Positions 54,858 to 61,466 of a stretch of DNA of 64,000 nt are shown in pieces. The notes under the pieces were generated by a model. It ran no database searches, had not been told where the DNA came from, and was given only the letters and a program-made list of their open reading frames with translations. A program made the translations under genes and the position numbers. The number at the start of each line of letters is the position of its first letter. Position 1 is the first letter of the stretch. Origin of the DNA: Fontibacter flavus (GTDB lineage Bacteria; Bacteroidota; Bacteroidia; Cytophagales; Cyclobacteriaceae); assembly GCF_042432905.1 (NCBI RefSeq), contig NZ_JBHLWI010000028.1, positions 62,001-126,000 of the forward strand, given 5' to 3'.

Positions 54858-55493
54858 TCAATTTATACTTGGGAGCTGTTCATAAGGATTATAGACGGCA
54901 TCCATAGATGCAGCGGTTTCCTCAACCGTATCTGGAAAACCAACAGTTTTTCTTCTTTCATTAATTCTTTCAGGATTTTCTACAGGCCATATGACAAAGG
55001 AGCCGTCAGGCCTTAATAGACTGCTGGCTTGAGTGCCGTAAACCTGTTTTTTTCCTTGATACATCAACATTCTGTCTAACATCATAGCTGCGTGGACTTT
55101 ACTCGCTTCTCCACTTTCAGCCAAAGAATGTAATTGTGGATAGTATTTTTCAATATCTGGAAGGTCGGCATGTTGGATTACCAAAAACACAGCACGCGCA
55201 GCTTTTTCTCCTATTTTGCTTTCTTCTGGCCAGCCATATATATCAAGCTTCATTTTGAGCCATGCCTGATTGGAGGAGTATACTTCTTCCATTTTCTGAA
55301 AAATACTGCTTGGAAGAGGTGTGTTGGATTGCATTGCTTCACTGATTTGTTTTCTGATTTTTTGGTCTAGCTCCATTATGGAATCTAATGAAGAACTGAA
55401 TGACCCATAATCCAATTCTTTTATGTTGCTGCTTGATTTTGGGGAGCAAGAAATGATAGCAATTAAAATGAATATAAAAATAGAGTTTTTCAT
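54858..55493 (-). CDS. DUF6624-family lipoprotein
   Basis: 211 residues with a lipobox (IAIISC, Cys near residue 16). The mature part matches the DUF6624 pattern: LDIYGWPEESKIGEKAARAVFLVIQHADLP, then AAMMLDRMLMYQGKKQVYGTQ, and RINERRKTVGF. The family is of unknown function and is often found in single copies in Bacteroidota. Here it sits between rpsU and xerC, separated from rpsU by a terminator, so it is not part of the ribosomal transcript. Confidence 0.8.
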   Translation of the reverse strand: MKNSIFIFILIAIISCSPKSSSNIKELDYGSFSSSLDSIMELDQKIRKQISEAMQSNTPLPSSIFQKMEEVYSSNQAWLKMKLDIYGWPEESKIGEKAARAVFLVIQHADLPDIEKYYPQLHSLAESGEASKVHAAMMLDRMLMYQGKKQVYGTQASSLLRPDGSFVIWPVENPERINERRKTVGFPDTVEETAASMDAVYNPYEQLPSIN

Positions 55494-55572
55494 TGCGATT
55501 TTTTAAGCCTGCCACTAAGCTATTGTTTTGCTTACTGAATTGCGAAATGTCTTGCATAAAAAATGTTAAAGG

Positions 55573-55607
55573 CAAAAAAAGCGCACCCACTTTCGGTAGG
55601 TACGCTT
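55573..55607 (-). terminator. Terminator of rpsU
   Basis: Read on the - strand, AAGCGTACCTAC pairs with GGGTGCGCTT-type sequence (two G-T pairs) around CGAAA and is followed by seven T. Confidence 0.82.
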
Positions 55608-55642
55608 CTAGATGTGATGTATCTCAAAAAGATAACAAACAA

Positions 55643-55837
55643 TTACTTCATGGCTTCTGTTTGCAATCTCTGCTTGTAAGCTGCTTTGATTTTTTGGTCT
55701 CTGTTCTTAACAGAAGGTTTTACAAAGTGCTGTCTTGCTCTAAGCTCTCTTACAGCTCCAGTCTTATCAAACTTCTTTTTGAAACGCTTTAGCGCTTTTT
55801 CGATAGATTCGTTTTCTTTTACGTTGACTATGATCAT
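55643..55837 (-). CDS. rpsU: Small ribosomal subunit protein bS21
   Basis: 64 residues, the usual size, with VKENESIEKALKRFKKKFDKTG and a basic tail. In Bacteroidota, bS21 helps hide the anti-Shine-Dalgarno sequence on the ribosome. The gene here has a strong Shine-Dalgarno sequence, a rarity in this phylum, and a well-formed promoter, which fits translational feedback by bS21. Confidence 0.97.
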   Translation of the reverse strand: MIIVNVKENESIEKALKRFKKKFDKTGAVRELRARQHFVKPSVKNRDQKIKAAYKQRLQTEAMK

Positions 55838-55844
55838 ATGTATA

Positions 55845-55855
55845 CACCTCCTTTC
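55845..55855 (-). promoter_or_regulatory. Strong Shine-Dalgarno of rpsU
   Basis: GAAAGGAGGTG on the - strand is an 11-base perfect complement to the conserved 16S 3' end, with 7 bases to the ATG. Other genes here have A-rich leaders without it. Confidence 0.88.
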
Positions 55856-55862
55856 AGGGTTG

Positions 55863-55893
55863 CAAAGATAAGGAATAAAAAATCACTAACCAA
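55863..55893 (-). promoter_or_regulatory. Promoter of rpsU
   Basis: On the - strand TTG, 20-base spacer, TATCTTTG (55863-55870), a full match to the Bacteroidota consensus. Confidence 0.72.
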
Positions 55894-55910
55894 ATTTTGT
55901 CTAAAGTGAA

Positions 55911-56030
55911 CTCCTTTCATACAATAGAAACATGAATAGGAAATTTTAGTAAAGCCTGAAAGGTACCATCAAGTCCTGGAACAGTGGCTTCTGAAACTTA
56001 TCCTTCGAATACTGCTTTTAAGGTGTGCCA
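55911..56030 (-). pseudogene. atpC relic A (N-terminal part only)
   Basis: On the - strand this reads VFEG-stop-VSEATVPGLDGTFQALL, aligned with VFEGEVSEATFPGAKGSFQVL of the real atpC. A stop replaces one Glu codon, and the C-terminal half is missing. It is adjacent to the first cassette and in the same orientation as atpC. Confidence 0.75.
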
Positions 56031-56046
56031 AGACTTAATTTTTTGA

Positions 56047-56205
56047 TTATTAAATGAATTGTAAGCGAAGTTTCAAGGAGATATAAGGATATTTTTCAAC
56101 TAAAAACTTGTTATTTATTTATTTATTTAATTAACGTTGATTATTTAAATGGCCATTTTTCTAATCTGTTAATTAATAAATATTTAAACTTAAAATTTTT
56201 GAAAA
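56047..56205 (+). repeat. Conserved leader block, copy 1
   Basis: From TTATTAAATGAATTGTAAGC to the small-protein ATG, nearly the same in all three cassettes. It contains a (TTTA)n tract, the palindrome AAATGGCCATTT (56147-56158) and an A-rich start region. It probably carries promoter and operator. Confidence 0.8.
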
Positions 56206-56400
56206 ATGAAAAAAGTAATATTCTTATCAATTGCCATACTAGGTATGGCTCTGGGTTCATTGATGACTGTTCAGCCTGCAAATGCAAGTGGGGGTATTTG
56301 TGACCAATGGGTTGGTAGTGTTGGTTGTGATTATGCCGATTGCGGTGTGTGCTTTTTGTGGAACTGTGGAGGAGGAACAATGTATGTATGTGATGAGTAA
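56206..56400 (+). CDS. Small secreted Cys-rich protein 1
   Basis: 64 residues: signal peptide (about 1-28, MKKVIFLSIAILGMALGSLM... ending NAS) and a mature part of about 36 residues with six cysteines spaced C-x8-C-x4-C-x2-C-x4-C-x7-C and ending CDE. It resembles the small secreted proteins (NVEALA-like) found next to beta-propeller lipoproteins in Bacteroides, although the NVEALA motif itself is absent. The lipoprotein gene starts 29 bases after the stop. Possible roles are peptide signal, bacteriocin or surface component; none is shown. Confidence 0.72.
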   Translation: MKKVIFLSIAILGMALGSLMTVQPANASGGICDQWVGSVGCDYADCGVCFLWNCGGGTMYVCDE

Positions 56401-56428
56401 AATAGCAGCAATTAAAACTAATTAAAGA

Positions 56429-57547
56429 ATGATACAGCGCTGTATTTGGATTTTGGCATTATTCTCATTTTTGGCTTGCAATAAGCCTATTGAGAATAAT
56501 GCCATTCCTGATTTATTTGAATTGATTGTTGTCGATTCTACTTTGATCATCGAAAAAGATTTTTTCTTAAATGGTCAAATGGAAGTTAAGCTTGTTGGTG
56601 ATAGCCTGATAGCTGTCTCTTCATTTAAATCTATGGCAATTGCCTTTTATGGAATGGATGGAACTGAGTACGGTTACATTGCAGCTAAAGATTTTCCTGA
56701 GGCTCCATTTTCTCCGTCTTCATTTGATATCTCAGAATTCCCTTCTTTATATATTTTGGAACATAGACGGGGTTCAATATTAAAATTTGATGTTCAATCT
56801 AAATCGTATGTTGAAACTATTAAGCTTAATTTACCTGAAGGGAAGGCTCCCAAAATGGCTATGTCAAAATTCATGGTTATACCAGAGGGATATTTAGTTG
56901 AGCTCCATTCAAATTTATATAGTGCCTCAGACCCAAAATATTATAAGAATTCAGGAGATTTGATTTATCTGTTTGATAAAGATTTAAATGTTTTAAATTC
57001 TTTTTTAAACTATCCAAGAGAATTTGAAAATACCAAGGGTTCGATATTACCAAATAACTACCTCGTTTCCAGTGAATTTGAACAAACCATATTATTGTCA
57101 TTTGCCCATGATAAGGAGTTAAAACGGTTTGATATGAAATCTCCGGGGAAAATTCTTGAAATAATTGGACTCCCAAAAAGCAGGTATTTTAATTATTCAA
57201 TAAATGAGGCCGATCGGATTGTTACTATGGAGGATAGAATGAGTGGTCAGGTAACTGTTCCAAGAAATCACTATTTTATTTCAATTTTCGAAGATGAGGA
57301 ACTAATAATAATTCAGACTTGGATGAATAAAGATGGAGATAAAAGAAGCAGGGAATTTTATTCCAACTTGTTTATTTACAACAAAAAGATGAAAAGCTGG
57401 GGTGAAACCCGCAATCCTAGAGAGTATTTTTCTATCGGAAATTTGGCAGGTATGGTAAAGGATACATTATATTTTTATGAAGGAAACTTGGTTAATCAAG
57501 ATGAGAAATATATCAAAAGGGCAGTTTTAAGACAAATTCAGGACTGA
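56429..57547 (+). CDS. Beta-propeller-like lipoprotein 1
   Basis: 372 residues. MIQRCIWILALFSFLAC is a lipoprotein signal (Cys at residue 17). The mature part shows repeated beta-strand blocks (VVDSTLIIEKDFF, VGDSLIAVSSFKS, SPSSFDISEFPSLYILEH, DLIYLFDKDLNVLNSFLNYP), as in 6-bladed propeller/TolB-like lipoproteins of Bacteroidota. It is clearly paralogous to lipoprotein 2 (shared MIQRCI, LAGMVKDTLYFYE/LAGIKQDTLYFVE and KRAVL near the end). It may bind or be immune to its partner small protein; unproven. Base composition is more AT-rich than neighbouring housekeeping genes. Confidence 0.78.
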   Translation: MIQRCIWILALFSFLACNKPIENNAIPDLFELIVVDSTLIIEKDFFLNGQMEVKLVGDSLIAVSSFKSMAIAFYGMDGTEYGYIAAKDFPEAPFSPSSFDISEFPSLYILEHRRGSILKFDVQSKSYVETIKLNLPEGKAPKMAMSKFMVIPEGYLVELHSNLYSASDPKYYKNSGDLIYLFDKDLNVLNSFLNYPREFENTKGSILPNNYLVSSEFEQTILLSFAHDKELKRFDMKSPGKILEIIGLPKSRYFNYSINEADRIVTMEDRMSGQVTVPRNHYFISIFEDEELIIIQTWMNKDGDKRSREFYSNLFIYNKKMKSWGETRNPREYFSIGNLAGMVKDTLYFYEGNLVNQDEKYIKRAVLRQIQD

Positions 57548-57618
57548 TATGAGGTAGTCTGTTGAAAGTAAGATTGATCCAATTTACTATTGCAGTAAAC
57601 TGAGAAATAAATAAAACA

Positions 57619-57646
57619 CAAAGCCCGGCATCAGCCGGGCTTTTTG
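57619..57646 (+). terminator. Terminator after lipoprotein 1
   Basis: AAGCCCGGC / GCCGGGCTT with a 4-base loop and T5. The same type of hairpin ends atpC and cassette 2. Confidence 0.88.
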
Positions 57647-57668
57647 ATTTATTGAAGTTATAATTTAC

Positions 57669-57905
57669 TTATGAAATTACTTTTTCAGCCAAGAGTACAA
57701 TCTTGTTATCATTTACTTCCACTACTACACCTTCAATTATATGGCTTTTTTTCTTCTTTGGTGGAGTAGGAGACATAAACCTTTCATAAAGCAGAAACAA
57801 GAATAGGTAATTTTAGTAAAGCCTGAAAGGTACCATCAAGTCCTGGAAAAGTGGCTTCTGAAACCTCTCCTTTGAATACTGCTTTTCAGATGTACCAATG
57901 TTTTA
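57669..57905 (-). pseudogene. atpC relic B (nearly full length)
   Basis: On the - strand: VFKGEVSEATFPGLDGTFQA, then VSAL-stop-KVYVSYS, and after a frameshift in an A run SHIIEGVVVEVNDNKIVLLAE, KVIS, stop. It aligns with almost all of AtpC, but with an internal stop, one frameshift and no start codon. It lies directly behind the terminator of cassette 1. Confidence 0.85.
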
Positions 57906-57914
57906 TTTTTATCT

Positions 57915-58077
57915 TTATTAAATGAATTGTAAGCGAAGTTCCTAAGAGATATGGGGATAATTTTCAACTAAAAACTTGTTATTCAATTATTTATTTATTT
58001 ACTTACCATTGATTATTTAAATGGCCATTTTTTTAATCGATTATTTAATAAATCTTTTAACTTAAAATTTTAGAAAA
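57915..58077 (+). repeat. Conserved leader block, copy 2
   Basis: Same block as copy 1; palindrome AAATGGCCATTT at 58019-58030. The TTTA tract is interrupted (TTATTCAATTATTTATTTA). Confidence 0.8.
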
Positions 58078-58281
58078 ATGAAAAAGAAAGTAATATTTGT
58101 CTTAGGATTTTTGGTATTATTCTTAGGAAATTTTATGTTTTACCAATCTGTTTCAGCGCAAACCGTTCATTGTCCGCATATACTGAGGGATGAATTTGGC
58201 TGTGACCTTTATGACTGTCCAAATGGCTGTGTAATTGTAGCTTGCGGACCAGCAGGAGCTACTGAGTTATGTGATACATGA
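58078..58281 (+). CDS. Small secreted Cys-rich protein 2
   Basis: 67 residues: signal peptide to about SVSAQ (residue 28) and a mature part with six cysteines, C-x9-C-x4-C-x3-C-x4-C-x8-C, ending CDT. The spacing matches protein 1 within one residue per gap, although most other residues differ. It has the same leader, with lipoprotein 2 starting 20 bases after the stop. Confidence 0.74.
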   Translation: MKKKVIFVLGFLVLFLGNFMFYQSVSAQTVHCPHILRDEFGCDLYDCPNGCVIVACGPAGATELCDT

Positions 58282-58300
58282 TTATTTTCAATGATGTCTT

Positions 58301-59443
58301 ATGATACAGCGTTGTATTTATTTGTTTCTGTTGGCGGCCCATATTGTGGGCTGCCAACAAAAAGTCAAGCCAATTTCTGGACTGGAATTCGTACTTATTG
58401 ATTCATTGCAATTGCAGGAAAAGAATGGGTTTCTTAGCCAGCCTCATTTGGTGGGTATAGTTTCGGATTCAATTCTTGCTGCTACCAGTTTCAAAAGCAA
58501 GGGTATATGGTTCTTTGATTTGGAAACTGGTGAGGAAATCTCTTCCATTTTGTCCGGTAAGGTAATGGGTACAAGCTTTATGCCTTCAGGGGTGATCTGG
58601 GATGCTTATCCTGAAGTTAAAGTTGTGGATGGTAGCACCCAGAAGATACATGTTTTTAGGATAAACCAAGACATCGGATCTGATAGTCAAGAAAGGGCTA
58701 AGGACGGTGTTGATTTACTCAGTAGCGTAACCTTAAAAGCCCCGGATGATTTTAAAGTAGCCACATTCATGACTTTTTTCGAGGAATTTGACGGTAAGTA
58801 CTACGTCAGTATCCGAACTACCAAAACCCTGCCCTCAAAAATCAATTATTTCAGGGATTCAGGCGAAGTGATCGGTGTTTTTGACCTCGATGGGAACCAT
58901 ATCGAAAACATCCTATCTTTCCCTAAGTCTTTGCAAGATCTACAGGGGTATATTGTACCCTATCTGGGGTATGGATTTGGATCAGGAGAGTCGGGGGCTT
59001 ACTTTACTTTTGGAAGTGAAAGAGAACTGGTATTGATGGGAAGGGATTGGAATTCCTCAAGGCAGTTTGAGGTTTTCAAGTTGCCGGAAAGCCGTTTTTT
59101 TGATTATAAACTCCAGTTCATAGAGAATGAGCATAACGGAATGAACACTGATCTAAGCCCTTCAACACATTATTTGAAACCTGTCCATGAAGAAAGAGGA
59201 TTCGTTTATCTGCAATCCAAGATGAGGGATAATACAAAACTTGGCCAATTTGTTATGCTTACCCATATCTTTCGGTATAATAAATCCCTGGAAACCTGGG
59301 AAGAAAGTGACGAAGCGTTCAATTTTTTGGAATTAGGAGATCTGGCAGGGATAAAGCAGGATACGCTCTACTTTGTTGAAGCGAGCTTGATCAATAGAGA
59401 TCAGAAGTGGATGAAAAGGGCAGTATTGAAATCTAAAGGATAA
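58301..59443 (+). CDS. Beta-propeller-like lipoprotein 2
   Basis: 380 residues. Signal peptide MIQRCIYLFLLAAHIVGC (lipid Cys at residue 18). Paralog of lipoprotein 1 throughout: IDSLQLQEKNGFLSQP, SDSILAATSFKSKGIWFFD, GEVIGVFDLDGNHIENILSFP, KLPESRFFDYKLQF, and the end LGDLAGIKQDTLYFVEASLI and KRAVLKSKG. No catalytic motif. Compared with copy 1, the middle has diverged strongly, which suggests fast evolution of the binding surface. Confidence 0.78.
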   Translation: MIQRCIYLFLLAAHIVGCQQKVKPISGLEFVLIDSLQLQEKNGFLSQPHLVGIVSDSILAATSFKSKGIWFFDLETGEEISSILSGKVMGTSFMPSGVIWDAYPEVKVVDGSTQKIHVFRINQDIGSDSQERAKDGVDLLSSVTLKAPDDFKVATFMTFFEEFDGKYYVSIRTTKTLPSKINYFRDSGEVIGVFDLDGNHIENILSFPKSLQDLQGYIVPYLGYGFGSGESGAYFTFGSERELVLMGRDWNSSRQFEVFKLPESRFFDYKLQFIENEHNGMNTDLSPSTHYLKPVHEERGFVYLQSKMRDNTKLGQFVMLTHIFRYNKSLETWEESDEAFNFLELGDLAGIKQDTLYFVEASLINRDQKWMKRAVLKSKG

Positions 59444-59450
59444 TATAACC

Positions 59451-59481
59451 AAAAAAGCCCGACGATAGCCGGGCTTTTTTG
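59451..59481 (+). terminator. Terminator after lipoprotein 2
   Basis: AGCCCG / CGGGCT hairpin with A-run and T-run flanks, the same sequence as the atpC terminator at 61416-61446. Confidence 0.88.
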
Positions 59482-59502
59482 GTTATTGCAATCTACTTGT
59501 TC

Positions 59503-59735
59503 TTAAAGTACTTTTTCAGCAAGTAGAACAATATTGTTGTCTTTTACTTCTACAACTCCACCTTCAATTACATGGCTTTTTTTCTTCTTTGGTGGAGTAG
59601 GAGACATAAACCTTTCATAAAGTAGAAACAAGAGTAGAGAGTTTAATAAAGCCTGAAAGCTACCATCAAGTCCTGGAAAATTGGCTTCTGAAACCTCTCC
59701 TTTGAATACTGCTTTTCAGATGTAGCAATGCTTTA
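59503..59735 (-). pseudogene. atpC relic C (3' part identical to atpC)
   Basis: On the - strand: VFKGEVSEANFPGLDGSFQA, a frame-altered middle (NSLLLFLLYERFMSP), then a C-terminal 24 residues identical to real AtpC. The 78 bases 59503-59580 are identical to 61467-61544. No start codon, and a TGA stands just upstream in frame, so it is a relic rather than a working gene. Confidence 0.85.
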
Positions 59736-59744
59736 TTTTTTTCT

Positions 59745-59899
59745 TTATTAAATGAATTGTAAGCGAAGTTCCTAGGAGATATGGGGATAATTTTCAACTA
59801 AAAACTTGTTATTTATTTATTTACTTAACATTGATTATTTAAATGGCCATTTTTTTAATCGATTATTTAATATATCTTTTAACTTAAAATTTTAGAAAA
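59745..59899 (+). repeat. Conserved leader block, copy 3
   Basis: Same block; palindrome AAATGGCCATTT at 59841-59852. It is slightly shorter than copy 1, with a shorter TTTA tract. Confidence 0.8.
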
Positions 59900-60073
59900 A
59901 TGAAAAAGTTCGTTTTAATCTTAGGGATAATTTCCCTTAGTTCTGCCAGTTTTGCGATTCCAGGTTATAAAATGCAGGAGGATGACTGTCCAGGAGGTGG
60001 GTCTTATAATGCATGTCGTTATTCTCCTTCTGATATTTGTTGGGTAAGTGAGCAGACTCTTTGCGATGAATAA
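59900..60073 (+). CDS. Small secreted Cys-rich protein 3 (57 residues)
   Basis: ATG directly after the third leader block encodes MKKFVLILGIISLSSASFA (signal peptide) and a mature part of about 38 residues ending CDE. It has only four cysteines (C-x8-C-x7-C-x7-C), so the central region present in copies 1 and 2 is shortened by several residues, with loss of two cysteines. It is followed by a strong hairpin before the lipoprotein gene, unlike the other cassettes. It is shorter than usual ORF cut-offs and is supported by the conserved leader and signal peptide. Confidence 0.72.
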   Translation: MKKFVLILGIISLSSASFAIPGYKMQEDDCPGGGSYNACRYSPSDICWVSEQTLCDE

Positions 60074-60093
60074 TTCTTTAATACCTTAACCAT

Positions 60094-60131
60094 GCCAGAA
60101 AACCTGAAAATGGTTTTCTGGCTTTATTTTA
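60094..60131 (+). terminator. Attenuator-like hairpin between small protein 3 and lipoprotein 3
   Basis: GCCAGAAAACC / GGTTTTCTGGC, 11-bp perfect stem with a 7-base loop, followed by TTTATTTT. It would let the small protein be made in excess over the lipoprotein. Confidence 0.8.
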
Positions 60132-60143
60132 ATAATTAAGCAA

Positions 60144-61319
60144 ATGTATAAATATATTTACCTTGTAATTTTGGCGACAATATTTTTTTCTTGTTCAGAA
60201 GAAGAAACCGAAAAAAACAATAAAATTCTGACTATTGATCTGAAAAATGGGCATGAAGGAAAATTATCAGATATCTTTAATTCCATTGAATATACATTAT
60301 TAGACGCTGGAGATAATGAAGTTTTAGCAATGCCTGCGAATTTGAGGATAAAAGACAGTCTGATTTTTGTAAGGGATTCACGGCTTTCAAATATTATGAT
60401 TTTTAAAATGGATGGAAGTTTATACTCGGTTATCAGAGCCCATCTAAATCCAGGACCAGGGGAGTTTTTACAGTCAGAAGACTTTCAGCTAGGAGCTGAC
60501 TGGATTAAGGTTAGAGATTATCCTCAAAATAAGTCATTTACTTATGATTTTAAAGGGAATTTGCTAGATGAAATTCGAGAAGGAGAGGAATTATACTATT
60601 ATTTTTACGAAACCAAGGATTGGAAATTGGCATACATGGGACATTCCAATGGCCCAGATTCGAAACTTTTTCTTCGAAAAGACAAGTTAAATGAAGAATT
60701 GCTCTTTCAATATTCGTTTCCCAATGAGTTCTCCCATATAAATATCGGGTCTAAAAATGGTTTTATGCAAGATGTCTCTGATTCCTCAGTTTTTTTTGCT
60801 ATTCCATACAGCTATGAAATAATCAGGTTCGATGAAAAGGGTGTAGTCGATATGGTAATTGAATTGGATATTAAAAATGGCGGCATTACGAAAGAGCAAC
60901 GAAATCTATGGGTCTTGGAGAGGAATTTAAGACAAATGGCCAAGGAAGGGAAACTTGTCACTCATACCGATACTTTTTTTCCGATGTGGAATCATTTTTT
61001 TGTTCATTTGAGACAGGAGAGTCCAAATAGAGCAATTAACCACTTTATTGTTTTCAATAAGGATTTTGAAATGATGTACCAAGGTTATGATTTAGAAAAT
61101 GACATGGACGGGATGCGCTTGGATGGAGTGCCTTGGAGCTATCATGAGAATTCAATCATTCTTATGATCAATTCCAATCAATTCTATAATGCCTACATAG
61201 AGAGTTTTGGAGGTAAAAGTGTTAAGCAAGTTAAGGGAAGCGTTCATGACTTCTTCCAAAAGAATATGGGTAGGTTGAAAGAAGATCAGTATGTGATGGT
61301 AAGTCTAAATATGAAATAG
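60144..61319 (+). CDS. 6-bladed beta-propeller lipoprotein 3
   Basis: 391 residues. MYKYIYLVILATIFFSC gives a lipid Cys at residue 17. GKLSDIFNSIEYTLLDAG, RIKDSLIFVRDSRLSNIMIFKM, VIRAHLNPGPGEFLQSEDF and SYEIIRFDEKG follow the pattern of the Bacteroidota 6-bladed beta-propeller family (PF17170-type), more clearly than copies 1 and 2. It belongs to a different subfamily from the other two, so the cassette keeps its architecture while the lipoprotein type varies. Expression may be lowered by the hairpin in front of it. Confidence 0.8.
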   Translation: MYKYIYLVILATIFFSCSEEETEKNNKILTIDLKNGHEGKLSDIFNSIEYTLLDAGDNEVLAMPANLRIKDSLIFVRDSRLSNIMIFKMDGSLYSVIRAHLNPGPGEFLQSEDFQLGADWIKVRDYPQNKSFTYDFKGNLLDEIREGEELYYYFYETKDWKLAYMGHSNGPDSKLFLRKDKLNEELLFQYSFPNEFSHINIGSKNGFMQDVSDSSVFFAIPYSYEIIRFDEKGVVDMVIELDIKNGGITKEQRNLWVLERNLRQMAKEGKLVTHTDTFFPMWNHFFVHLRQESPNRAINHFIVFNKDFEMMYQGYDLENDMDGMRLDGVPWSYHENSIILMINSNQFYNAYIESFGGKSVKQVKGSVHDFFQKNMGRLKEDQYVMVSLNMK

Positions 61320-61378
61320 ATGGGCAGATGTACAATATGTTTTGTTGGAGAATAAAAGTGTCAATGTAATGAGCAGGT

Positions 61379-61408
61379 AAAAAAGCAATTTTAAAGTCTA
61401 AAGAATAA
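61379..61408 (+). pseudogene. 3' tail remnant of a lipoprotein-2-type gene
   Basis: KKAILKSKE-stop, matching the end of lipoprotein 2 (KRAVLKSKG-stop); the following 38 bases, TAATATAACC and the terminator, are the same as after lipoprotein 2. It indicates that a copy of that gene once stood directly in front of atpC. Confidence 0.65.
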
Positions 61409-61415
61409 TATAACC

Positions 61416-61446
61416 AAAAAAGCCCGACGATAGCCGGGCTTTTTGG
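61416..61446. terminator. Bidirectional terminator of atpDC and the cassette array
   Basis: AGCCCG / CGGGCT hairpin with AAAAA on the left and TTTT on the right, between convergent units; this is the parental copy of the cassette terminators. Confidence 0.85.
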
Positions 61447-61466
61447 TCATTGCAATCTACTTGTTT

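Noticed and set aside
55493..55792. 99-residue frame on the + strand across rpsU
   Set aside because: Antisense to an unambiguous ribosomal protein gene and its terminator.
56141..56380. 79-residue frame antisense to small protein 1
   Set aside because: The + strand frame has a signal peptide, conserved cysteines and two relatives; the antisense frame has no support in the other cassettes.
59503..59735. Relic C as a second working epsilon subunit
   Set aside because: Although its last part is open and identical to AtpC, the middle is out of register, a stop precedes the first conserved residues and no start codon is present.
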